Assembly: GCF_002245355.1 (NCBI RefSeq)
Contig: NZ_NOWF01000001.1
Location: forward strand, 248,001-312,000
Direction: 5' to 3'
Origin: Paludifilum halophilum
GTDB lineage: Bacteria; Bacillota; Bacilli; Thermoactinomycetales; DSM-45169
Length of the DNA: 64,000 nt
Made by a program: the position numbers and the translations under genes. The notes below the pieces were generated by a model. The model saw only the letters and a program-made list of their open reading frames with translations. It searched no databases and had not been told where the DNA came from. Shown in pieces: positions 43,105 through 50,214 of this stretch. Position 1 is the stretch's first letter; every line of letters begins with the position of its first letter.

Positions 43105-43627
43105 TATCCTTCACCTCGCTTTCCGGTTTATGCAACGGGAGAATGCGGTATAAATAGCGATCGCCGCGATGAAGCTCGATATAGACATAGGAATCATCCA
43201 TACTGACCTCATACTCGATCTTCTTTCCCTCGGTTCCTTTCTGAACGGCTTTTGGAATTTCCTGATAACGTCGAAGAGCCATTCCTTCCTTGATTCCGAA
43301 TACCATCTCATTCCAGGCTTTGTGAAGGTGGGAATCCGGTCGATCTTTCAACCGGATCGATAGTTTCCGGTCTCCGGCAACGGTATGCAGTTGGCGGCGC
43401 AAAGGCATATAGTCATGAACCACGGAAAATTTTTCATCGGTTTTCAATACAAGTTCCAGATGGGCAGGATCCGCCGATAATTTGGAAAGAGAGACATGGG
43501 GAGTCTCCTGAACAGTCTCTGTGATCGGTTTCTCCACCTGAAACCATTGATAAGCCATATAACCCCCAAACAGAACGGAGAGGGTGACAACCAAAGTGAT
43601 AGCTGCAACGGGCCAGCGAATTTTCAT
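43097..43627 (-). CDS. Membrane-anchored protein co-translated with the FtsH-like protease
   Basis: I do not recognise a family. The 176-residue protein has one N-terminal membrane helix (WPVAAITLVVTLSVLFGGYMAYQWF) and a hydrophilic outer domain of mixed alpha/beta character (HLELVLKTDEKFSVVHDYM, then YEVSMDDSYVYIELHRGDRYLYRIL). No known catalytic motif is visible. The ATG at 43627 is nine bases after AGGAGG. The stop overlaps the FtsH-like start. Because that protease lacks its own outer domain, this protein could supply one as a separate subunit; this is inference from gene order. Confidence 0.7.
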   Translation of the reverse strand: MKIRWPVAAITLVVTLSVLFGGYMAYQWFQVEKPITETVQETPHVSLSKLSADPAHLELVLKTDEKFSVVHDYMPLRRQLHTVAGDRKLSIRLKDRPDSHLHKAWNEMVFGIKEGMALRRYQEIPKAVQKGTEGKKIEYEVSMDDSYVYIELHRGDRYLYRILPLHKPESEVKDNG

Positions 43628-43721
43628 GGATGTCACGCCTCCTTTCTACTCTCGGTAAGAATCAAATCTAGTATATCATAAGATATATTTTCCCGAGAGA
43701 AGGAACATTTGGGAAAAGAAA

Positions 43722-43739
43722 GACCCCTTTCCGGGGGTC
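43722..43739 (-). terminator. Terminator after the lipoprotein gene
   Basis: Minus-strand stem GACCCC / GGGGTC with a 6-base loop, followed by T-rich TTTCTTTT. It separates the lipoprotein gene from the FtsH-like operon. Confidence 0.7.
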
Positions 43740-43755
43740 GATCCGGTTGAGAATT

Positions 43756-44436
43756 TCAAAAACGGTAGATGACTTCCTCTTTGGTGTCGTCTTCTTCAAA
43801 GGGGACAATCCGAATATTCAACTGGGCCAACTCTCGGTTTTCCGCTTCAAACCAGAACTGATAACGAAGGCGAAATTTACGGCTGGCCCGATTGGCGGCT
43901 CCTTTGGAGAAGGCTTTTCCCATCCAATCCCCCAGTTTATCGCCGATATCTTCACTGCTTAAATCCACCTGGAACCCTTTCACTTTTTTATCGTGAATGG
44001 TTTGATCCGGTAACTTCCGGACTCTCAAGATGGATTCCTTCACCAACAATAAATGGTCCCGCGGCGATAACAGACCGAATTGCCGACGATTCAGCTGTTC
44101 CACCTTTTTTCCGAGCGTCAGCTTAATCTGATCTCCCTTTTTAACAACCTCGATCTTGGGACTTTCTCCCGATTGGCTTTCCAGACTCCAGTCGGTTCCC
44201 TCCTGTTTCCCCTCAAGGACGGACCCATCCTTCATGATTAATTGAAAAGGATATTTTTCCCGGTTCAAACGCCGATCGATCCCCTCCATCACTTTTTGTT
44301 GAGCGTCTTCTTGCGAAACCGGTGCTTTTGTTTTTTCTGTCGTGGGAGGGGCGCTTTTCTTTTCTGAAGCGGACAGGTCGCAGGCTGAAGTCATCATCAT
44401 CGGAATGAGCATCCACATCCAAAAGGTCCGGCGCAC
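43756..44436 (-). CDS. Putative lipoprotein of unknown function
   Basis: A 226-residue protein with a lipoprotein signal (MLIPMMMTSAC, cysteine about residue 19), a charged linker (KSAPPTTEKTKAPVSQ) and a soluble domain (YPFQLIMKDGSVLEGKQEG, then VKGFQVDLSSEDIGDKLGDWM and FRLRYQFWFEAENRELAQLNI). The last part resembles generic outer-surface beta domains, but I cannot name it. GTG at 44436 is chosen because GGGGAG lies seven bases upstream; TTG at 44442 is too close to it. It is on the same strand as the FtsH-like operon but ends in its own terminator. Confidence 0.72.
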   Translation of the reverse strand: MRRTFWMWMLIPMMMTSACDLSASEKKSAPPTTEKTKAPVSQEDAQQKVMEGIDRRLNREKYPFQLIMKDGSVLEGKQEGTDWSLESQSGESPKIEVVKKGDQIKLTLGKKVEQLNRRQFGLLSPRDHLLLVKESILRVRKLPDQTIHDKKVKGFQVDLSSEDIGDKLGDWMGKAFSKGAANRASRKFRLRYQFWFEAENRELAQLNIRIVPFEEDDTKEEVIYRF

Positions 44437-44512
44437 CGACAAACTCCCCTCTCCATAAAAAACGTATATTTTTCAGTGTACGAATCAAACGAAGCGATTA
44501 GCACCCCAACAC

Positions 44513-44545
44513 AAAAAAGCCCGTCCTAAAAGGACCAGAACGGGC
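44513..44545 (-). terminator. Minus-strand terminator hairpin
   Basis: Minus-strand stem GCCCGT / ACGGGC with an inner CCT/AGG pair, followed by six T. No minus gene ends directly before it; it may stop read-through from the mtaD side or shield the small plus-strand gene. Confidence 0.7.
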
Positions 44546-44619
44546 ATACGTGAAAAAAAGTGTTATTCATCATCAAAGGGAGCCGGGGGATACTATGTTT
44601 ACGCGAAGGAGGTGAACCG

Positions 44620-44811
44620 ATGGATCCTTCTCTTCCCCCCGGGTTACACGAGCGTTTGACCATGCATTTTACCGGCGAGGAACTGGAGCGAATCCGGCAA
44701 TACCTGCAAGCCGAATCCTGGGCGTCGCCTTCCTCCCGCTGGCGGAGGTGGTCCGAACAGCCGGAGGAAATTCCGTTACGGTTTCACCTGGATATTGACA
44801 TGAAAGTTTAA
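44620..44811 (+). CDS. Small conserved-looking protein of unknown function (63 aa)
   Basis: A short acidic-basic protein (MDPSLPPGLHERLTMHFTGE, then LERIRQYLQAE and SSRWRRWSEQPEEIPLRFHL) without membrane segment or known domain. The ATG is preceded by a near-ideal GAAGGAGGTGAACCG site, and a plus-strand terminator with six T follows 54 bases after the stop. This gives a self-contained transcription unit between two minus-strand genes. A longer in-frame ORF from 44560 has no ribosome site. Confidence 0.7.
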   Translation: MDPSLPPGLHERLTMHFTGEELERIRQYLQAESWASPSSRWRRWSEQPEEIPLRFHLDIDMKV

Positions 44812-44864
44812 CCTGTCTTTATTGTGACTACTTTTCTCCTGCCTATACCCCACCCCAATTTTTA

Positions 44865-44886
44865 CCTGCCAGAGGGCAGGTTTTTT
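44865..44886 (+). terminator. Terminator after the 63-aa gene
   Basis: Stem CCTGCC / GGCAGG with a 4-base loop, followed by six T that overlap the mtaD stop codon on the other strand. Confidence 0.85.
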
Positions 44887-46180
44887 ATGGAGCGACTTTT
44901 TGAAAAGCCCGACGGGCTTCAAAACGGATTTGTTCCTCATCCAGCGTCAAACATTCCCGGTTTCGAAGCAGAGGAACACCGTCGACAAAGACATCCTGTA
45001 CATCATCCCGGCTCGCTGAGTAAGCCAAAAGGGATACCAAATCGTGTTGCGGCTGCATGTGCGGGCCGGTAATATCCACAGAGATAAAATCCGCCTTTTT
45101 TCCTGTTTCCAAGGTTCCGATTGAATGGTCGAGAAACAGGGCCTCAGCCCCATATACAGTTCCCATTTTCAATGCTGTGGCAGCCGGGACCGCTTCCGGA
45201 TCTTCCGAGGCACCCTTGTGGATCAAGGCGGCCAGCTGAATTTCTTCCAACAAATCAAGATTATTATTGCTGGCAGCCCCGTCCGTGCCCAAGGCCGGTT
45301 TGAGTCCCTGTTTAAACATGGCGGGGATCGGGGCGATTCCACTGCCCAGCTTCAGGTTGCTTCCGGGATTGTGGGATACCTTTACACTGTGATTCGCCAG
45401 CTTCCGAATTTCTTCATCGTTGACATGAACCGCATGAGCAACCAATGTCGGTCGTTGGAACACGCCGAGCCGTTCCAGGTGTTCCACGGGTCTCACTCCG
45501 TAGTCATCGACGTTTTGCTGCACTTCCTGTCGGGTTTCCGATAAGTGGATGTGGATGGGAACATCGAGGCGGGTGGCGTCCTCGACGATTTTTTCAATGT
45601 AGTCCGGAGGACAGGTATAAGGGGCGTGAGGAGCCATCATCGCCGTAATCCGTCCCCCCGCTTTTCCGTTCCAATCGCGGACAAACTGGACCGCTTCCCG
45701 TCGTTTCGCCTCCCTTTCCTCCTCGCTTCCCAGACCGATCACTCCTCGGCAGAGGCTGGCCCGGATTCCGGAGTCCTCAACGACCTGAGCCACTTGATCC
45801 AGGTGATCGTACATATCGGCAAAACAGGTGGTTCCGCCTCGGATCATCTCCAATACCGCCAGGGAAGATCCCCACCGAACCTGATGCGGACCGAAACGGC
45901 CTTCGATCGGCCACATCTTTTCCTCCAGCCAGGTTTGCAGGGGAAGGTCGTCGGCATACCCCCGCAAAAGTGTCATCGCCGAATGGTTGTGCGTATTGAC
46001 CCATCCGGGGAGGATCAATCGCCCTTTCATGTCCACGACTTCGTCAAATTCCTCCCCGGCGGGCGGGGTTTGACCGATAAAGGTGATCGTATCCTCTTCC
46101 ACGATCATCGATGCATTTTCCAGCGGAGCCATTTCATCCGTCATCGTCAAAATGTGAGCATGGGTTATCAGTCGTTTCAT
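44885..46180 (-). CDS. mtaD: 5-methylthioadenosine/S-adenosylhomocysteine deaminase
   Basis: Amidohydrolase of 431 residues that deaminates SAH or methylthioadenosine, part of methyl-cycle salvage. The N-terminal metal motif is GWVNTHNHSAMTLLRGYADD. The other metal ligands are in HIHLSETRQEV, TLVAHAVHVNDEE and ALGTDGAASNNNLDLLEEI. The N- and C-terminal beta-sandwich typical of the family is present. The ATG at 46180 follows CAGGAGG; the frame extends to 46225 without a site. Related guanine or chlorohydrolase enzymes share this fold, but length and motifs fit MtaD best. Confidence 0.88.
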   Translation of the reverse strand: MKRLITHAHILTMTDEMAPLENASMIVEEDTITFIGQTPPAGEEFDEVVDMKGRLILPGWVNTHNHSAMTLLRGYADDLPLQTWLEEKMWPIEGRFGPHQVRWGSSLAVLEMIRGGTTCFADMYDHLDQVAQVVEDSGIRASLCRGVIGLGSEEEREAKRREAVQFVRDWNGKAGGRITAMMAPHAPYTCPPDYIEKIVEDATRLDVPIHIHLSETRQEVQQNVDDYGVRPVEHLERLGVFQRPTLVAHAVHVNDEEIRKLANHSVKVSHNPGSNLKLGSGIAPIPAMFKQGLKPALGTDGAASNNNLDLLEEIQLAALIHKGASEDPEAVPAATALKMGTVYGAEALFLDHSIGTLETGKKADFISVDITGPHMQPQHDLVSLLAYSASRDDVQDVFVDGVPLLRNRECLTLDEEQIRFEARRAFQKVAP

Positions 46181-46249
46181 GGTTGAACCTCCTGAATTCT
46201 GCCGTTCATCATCAAGATATCTCAAACGTTTTCCCGTTACAAGGCAGAT

Positions 46250-47137
46250 TCAGGACTCTTGTTTGATAAAGTTCAGAATGTCGGTCAAATCGTATCGGTG
46301 GTTCGGATCATAAAGCGGGGCAAAGGGGTCCCCCAGACGAGCCAAACGGCGGTGGACTTCCTCGGGGGTGAACTGCTCCGGCGATAAGCCCGGCTTTAAC
46401 TCTTCCCATATCAAGGGGGTGGAGACGGGAGCATTGCGACGGGCGCGGGTGGAATACGGTGCGATCAGGGATTTTCCCCGCCAATGCTGCAGGTAATCAA
46501 AGTAAACTTTGTCCCCGCGTTGAGACACGGAACGTTCCACTGTAATCAACCGGGGATATCGGCTTGTGAGATATTCGGCGATCAATCGGCTGATTCGCCG
46601 GGTATCTTCAAAGGTATATCCGGATCGGATCGGTACATATACCTGTAAACCCGTCGCTCCGGACGTCTTGACCCAACCGTCCAGCCCCATCTTTTGCAGA
46701 ACCTCCCGTGTGTACAGGGCCGTCTCCATCACCCGGTCGAATCCCTCTACAGAAGGATCCAAGTCGAAGACGATCTCCGGAGGATAACCCGGCTGCTCCG
46801 CGTAATCGAAGGAAGGGTGGAACTCCAGACAAGCGAGGTTGGCCAACCAGATCAGTGTCGGGGTATCCTGGAGGAGAATGTAGCGGATCGAACCCGCATC
46901 CGCTGTCTGAATCCAGTCGGGTGTATGAGAAGGAGCGTTTTTTTGATAAAAAAAATCGCCCTCTACACCATCGGGGTACCGAATCGTCGTTAAAAAACGC
47001 CCTCGACAGTAAGGCAGCAGATATGGGGCCAGTCGCGTCATATGGAGAATCCATTCCCACTTGGTCATCGAAATGTCCGGAAACAAGATCTTGTCGGGAT
47101 TGGATACGGCGATTTCTCTGTCTTCCACAGTCACCAT
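46250..47137 (-). CDS. LigD-type primase-polymerase domain protein (NHEJ)
   Basis: The polymerase domain of bacterial non-homologous end joining, here as a stand-alone 295-residue protein. It can add nucleotides at broken DNA ends. The metal aspartates lie in EIVFDLDPSVEGFDRV, followed by VKTSGATGLQVYVPI and the end YFDYLQHWRGKSLIAPYSTRARRNAPVSTPL. In Bacillus subtilis this domain is fused to the ligase, but here the ligase is a separate gene at 47658-48599. ATG at 47137 has a weak site; AGGAGG lies about 25 bases upstream. Ku is encoded 2.2 kb away on the same strand. Confidence 0.92.
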   Translation of the reverse strand: MVTVEDREIAVSNPDKILFPDISMTKWEWILHMTRLAPYLLPYCRGRFLTTIRYPDGVEGDFFYQKNAPSHTPDWIQTADAGSIRYILLQDTPTLIWLANLACLEFHPSFDYAEQPGYPPEIVFDLDPSVEGFDRVMETALYTREVLQKMGLDGWVKTSGATGLQVYVPIRSGYTFEDTRRISRLIAEYLTSRYPRLITVERSVSQRGDKVYFDYLQHWRGKSLIAPYSTRARRNAPVSTPLIWEELKPGLSPEQFTPEEVHRRLARLGDPFAPLYDPNHRYDLTDILNFIKQES

Positions 47138-47279
47138 CCGTTTCTGATCCGTCGGAATCGCCTCCTTTCTTCCGAGATCCTATCCTCCGCCCAATTTCTC
47201 CGGGACAAATGTCCGATATGGATCTCCCTACATACATTAAATTGTGCCTATGATGATCAATTGAAGAGGAGGGAATGTC

Positions 47280-47591
47280 ATGGCACAATCGCAAGAGTCT
47301 CCATCCTTCGAAAATAACACGGCTTACCAGAACTCGAACCCCTTTCCCGGAGGGTACGGCGGTTACGATCCGTCCTATGCCCATTTCCCCCCGAACTTCG
47401 GCGGATACCCGCCGATGACGAATCATACCGGCGGGTACGAGGGATACGGCGGGTATCCGAACCCCTATGGTTTTCAAGGAGATGCTCAAACAAACATTTT
47501 CCCCTTTTTTGGATTTCCGTTCTTCGGCGGTTTCCCGTTTTTTCCTTTTTTCCGCCCCTTTCCGTTTTTCGGAGGACGCCGCTTCTTTTAG
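47280..47591 (+). CDS. Gly/Tyr/Pro/Phe-rich low-complexity protein, coat-like
   Basis: A 103-residue protein. The first two-thirds are rich in glycine, tyrosine, proline and asparagine (YGGYDPSYAHFPPNFGGYPP). The last third repeats FPFFGF-like units, ending FFGGRRFF. No domain, signal peptide or enzyme motif is visible. This composition is typical of spore-coat or other surface-layer proteins in spore formers. The ATG follows GAGGAGGG, and a TTCG-loop terminator with seven T comes directly after the stop, so it is a clear single-gene unit. It separates the NHEJ polymerase and ligase genes. Confidence 0.8.
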   Translation: MAQSQESPSFENNTAYQNSNPFPGGYGGYDPSYAHFPPNFGGYPPMTNHTGGYEGYGGYPNPYGFQGDAQTNIFPFFGFPFFGGFPFFPFFRPFPFFGGRRFF

Positions 47592-47596
47592 TCCCG

Positions 47597-47620
47597 ACCC
47601 GGCTTCGGCCGGGTTTTTTT
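47597..47620 (+). terminator. Terminator after the coat-like gene
   Basis: ACCCGGC / GCCGGGT stem with a TTCG loop and seven T, about six bases past the stop. Confidence 0.92.
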
Positions 47621-47657
47621 GATGGAAAAAATGATGGTGAGATTTATCTTATCCCAA

Positions 47658-48599
47658 TCACGGCTCAAAAACACAGAACTCTGGCGGAATATCGGTAAAG
47701 GCTTGAATACTCGGCTGTCTCAAGGTGCGTCCTTGGGTCCATTCAGCATATTGAATCTTCGCGGTGATTTGCGGTTTCACCCAGACAGCATCTCTTATTC
47801 GATCCGGTACATTGACAAAAGGCCGTTGATCGATGATCAGGGGGTTCACGGTTTCGGTGAAATCCTTCCATTCCGTTTCCGTCAGTTTTCCAGTCCCCAC
47901 ATGCCCGATATACCACAGTTGCCCTTTTTGATCATAAACACCAGCCAAAATGGCATTGACCCAACCAGATCGAAAAGTGACTCCACCCACCACTGCGATT
48001 AAATCGCGATACCATTTTTTCTTGACCCATCGCCGATCTTTTCCCTTGATCCGATACGGACGGGTCAGATCTTTACAGACGATCCCTTCCATATGGGCCG
48101 CCTGGATCACTTGAAACAAACGATTCCCATCGGAGAAGTTCTCTACAAGTTGCACATCATCACAAGGCGTGATGATTCGGTTCAATTGTTCTTGTCTCTC
48201 GCTTAGAGGTTGGTCCGTAATCCATTCTCCGTTGTAATAAAGGATATCGAAAAGCATGTATGTAACGGCGGTGATCTTTCGAGCCCGTTGTACCCTTTCA
48301 GGGGAACGTACAGCATCTCGTTTCATCACCGCATGAAAAGAAGGCTTTCCTTCGACAAGGGATATGATTTCACCGTCCAAAATAACGGAAGAAGCGGAAC
48401 AATAACGAGGAACATCCACAAATTCCGGGTACTGAAGGGTTCTTTCATTTTGTTTGCGATTAAAAAGCCTCGTTTCCTTTCCGTCAAAATAGGTGAGTAC
48501 ACGGACTCCATCCCACTTCACCTGTGCAATCCATTGATCGCCTTCCGGGATCACCTCGGTGCTCTGAGGCTCAAATGGAATGATGGGTTGAATGTTCAT
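47658..48599 (-). CDS. ATP-dependent DNA ligase (LigD ligase domain, NHEJ)
   Basis: A 313-residue ATP-dependent ligase. The nucleotidyl-lysine motif is QVKWDGVRVLTYFDG, followed by VILDGEIISL, YMLFDILYYNGEW and MEGIVCKDLTRPYRI. Motif V and the OB-fold end (KKKWYRDLIAVVGG, then WVKPQITAKIQYAEWT) are present. It has the size of the LigD ligase part without polymerase or phosphoesterase. The ATG follows GAGGAG. With the separate polymerase and Ku genes around it, it makes a complete NHEJ set. It is convergent with the coat-like gene. Confidence 0.93.
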   Translation of the reverse strand: MNIQPIIPFEPQSTEVIPEGDQWIAQVKWDGVRVLTYFDGKETRLFNRKQNERTLQYPEFVDVPRYCSASSVILDGEIISLVEGKPSFHAVMKRDAVRSPERVQRARKITAVTYMLFDILYYNGEWITDQPLSERQEQLNRIITPCDDVQLVENFSDGNRLFQVIQAAHMEGIVCKDLTRPYRIKGKDRRWVKKKWYRDLIAVVGGVTFRSGWVNAILAGVYDQKGQLWYIGHVGTGKLTETEWKDFTETVNPLIIDQRPFVNVPDRIRDAVWVKPQITAKIQYAEWTQGRTLRQPSIQAFTDIPPEFCVFEP

Positions 48600-48619
48600 A
48601 TCGATCTCCTCGTCAGTGC

Positions 48620-48928
48620 CTATTTTGAAACATCATCCCGGGTTGGATCCTCTCTTTTTTGTGGTGCTAATGCTTTTTTAACCCACCACCAGGGGCCGAC
48701 GATCAGATAAAGGGGATTTCGAAAAAAGGAGGGTTTTTTCCCCTCAAACAAATGTCCGACGAATTGAAGGATCCATCCCAGGATAAACAGGGTCAGTGCG
48801 GTTTTCCAGTAAAAAAAGAACCAAGGAAGGGATACGACGATCATCGGGATTCCGACAGCGTGTGTCAGCTTGTTGATGGGGTGTTGATGATCTTTTTTAT
48901 ACTGTTCCAGGAAATCGGATATATTCAC
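48620..48928 (-). CDS. Mpo1-like (DUF962) membrane protein
   Basis: A 102-residue membrane protein of the DUF962 family, related to yeast Mpo1, an iron-dependent dioxygenase for 2-hydroxy fatty acids. The conserved histidine motifs are visible: HQHPINKLTHAVGIPM at the N-terminus and LQFVGHLFEGKKPSFF. Two or three membrane helices lie between them (VVSLPWFFFYW, ALTLFILGWIL). It lies just upstream of the ligase gene on the same strand, 20 bases apart, but a role in repair is not expected. Enzyme activity in bacteria is not established, so this is a family-level call. Confidence 0.8.
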   Translation of the reverse strand: MNISDFLEQYKKDHQHPINKLTHAVGIPMIVVSLPWFFFYWKTALTLFILGWILQFVGHLFEGKKPSFFRNPLYLIVGPWWWVKKALAPQKREDPTRDDVSK

Positions 48929-49075
48929 GGAAGGCTCCTCCTTTTCGGGTTACATGGATGTCTGATAGTTGGATTCCATGATAACCTTCCGGAATCCTTG
49001 AAACAATCAAAAATCAAGGCGTATGAAACGGACTCCCTGCCCATAGACATGTACCAAAAAGATCGGGAGGACAAC

Positions 49076-49387
49076 ATGAACGAATCGTTGAAGCCTACCA
49101 TGATTCAGACCGTTTTGGGAACGGTGATCGCCGTCAATCTGATGTTGGGCGGTATTCTGATCGCTCGGGAACAGATCGTGATGCCTGAAGCGACCCCCGC
49201 CTTGGGTCAACCCTCCGCCCAAACCCGGACGGAGTATCGGATGGAGTTGGAGGGAACGGATCGAAAAGGGAATTGGCGTGTAGAACATTACAGAAAAATA
49301 AAGGTTCAATTGGACGAGAAAGGCCGTTTGGTCGAAAAGAAACCCACCTCGGAGCAAATTCACCTTCGCTATTGGGAAGGTGAATAA
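49076..49387 (+). CDS. Small membrane-anchored protein of unknown function (103 aa)
   Basis: A short protein with one N-terminal membrane helix (MIQTVLGTVIAVNLMLGGILIA) and a charged outer part (YRMELEGTDRKGNWRVEHYRKI). No known domain. ATG at 49076 has GGGAGG five bases upstream. A longer in-frame ORF from 48752 runs through the DUF962 gene on the other strand and has no ribosome site, so I do not use it. It ends six bases from the Ku stop, so the two genes are convergent. Confidence 0.7.
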   Translation: MNESLKPTMIQTVLGTVIAVNLMLGGILIAREQIVMPEATPALGQPSAQTRTEYRMELEGTDRKGNWRVEHYRKIKVQLDEKGRLVEKKPTSEQIHLRYWEGE

Positions 49388-49392
49388 AGGGG

Positions 49393-50211
49393 CTACTTTG
49401 CGGCCTTTTTCTTTTTACCTCCTTTCTTTCCGCCGCCTTTTTTCGTTCCGGATTGCTCTAGGCTGGCTTTCAGGGCATCCATTAGATCCACCACCCGTTC
49501 CGGTTGCCGCTCTGGAGCTTCTACAATCTCTTCCCCTTTGACTTTCTTCTCGATGGCTTCCTCCAAGGATTTACGATAGTCATCCTCATACTTTTCCGGT
49601 TCAAATTCCGTCGTCAGGTTTTCGATCAGCTGCTGAGCCATTGTCATCTCTTTCTCGGGCAGTTCCAGATCCGTCGGTACTTCCGGCACCTGGTCCGCTT
49701 TTCGAACTTCATCCGGATAAAAAATCGTTTCCATGACCAGACATTGCTCGAAAACCCGCACAACGGCCAAGGACTGTTTTGAACGGATGGTGATCTGTGC
49801 CACTCCGATCTTTCCCGTATCCTTCATGGCTTCCCGCAACAGCGAGTAAGCCTTGCCCCCTTCGTCCCCAGGACCTAAATAATAGGTCTTGTCGAAGTAG
49901 ATCGGATCGATTTCTTCCAACCGAACAAAATCCAGGATTTCGATGGACTTTCGATTTTTCGGTTGAATCGCTTCCAACTCGTCTTTTTCCATCAGTACAA
50001 ACTGGTTATCGGCATATTCATACCCTTTGACAATCTCGTCCCAGGGAACTTCCTTTTCACAGGTGGGACACGTCCGGGTATACTGAATCGGTGTTTTACA
50101 CGGGCGGTGAATATTGCGGAAGGAAACACTTTTGTTCTTGGTTGCCGAATACATGCGAACCGGAATATTGACCAGTCCGAAACTGATGGATCCCTTCCAT
50201 ATCGTATGCAT
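49393..50211 (-). CDS. ku: Ku protein (non-homologous end joining)
   Basis: A 272-residue bacterial Ku that forms a ring on DNA ends and recruits LigD. The N-terminus is typical: MHTIWKGSISFGLVNIPVRM, then HRPCKTPIQYTRTCPTCEKEVPW and VKGYEYADNQFVLMEKDEL. The minimal C-terminus is lysine-rich (GTKKGGGKKGGKKKKAAK), a DNA-binding tail known in some bacterial Ku proteins. It follows the TPR gene by three bases on the same strand, so they are probably co-transcribed. Confidence 0.96.
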   Translation of the reverse strand: MHTIWKGSISFGLVNIPVRMYSATKNKSVSFRNIHRPCKTPIQYTRTCPTCEKEVPWDEIVKGYEYADNQFVLMEKDELEAIQPKNRKSIEILDFVRLEEIDPIYFDKTYYLGPGDEGGKAYSLLREAMKDTGKIGVAQITIRSKQSLAVVRVFEQCLVMETIFYPDEVRKADQVPEVPTDLELPEKEMTMAQQLIENLTTEFEPEKYEDDYRKSLEEAIEKKVKGEEIVEAPERQPERVVDLMDALKASLEQSGTKKGGGKKGGKKKKAAK

Positions 50212-50214
50212 GGC

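Noticed and set aside
44513-44545. The hairpin as a leader regulating the 63-residue gene
   Set aside because: Its T-tract lies on the minus strand, so it is better explained as a minus-strand terminator.
48752-49075. Long plus-strand extension of the 103-residue membrane protein
   Set aside because: It lies antisense to the DUF962 gene, has no ribosome site, and the internal ATG at 49076 has a strong one.
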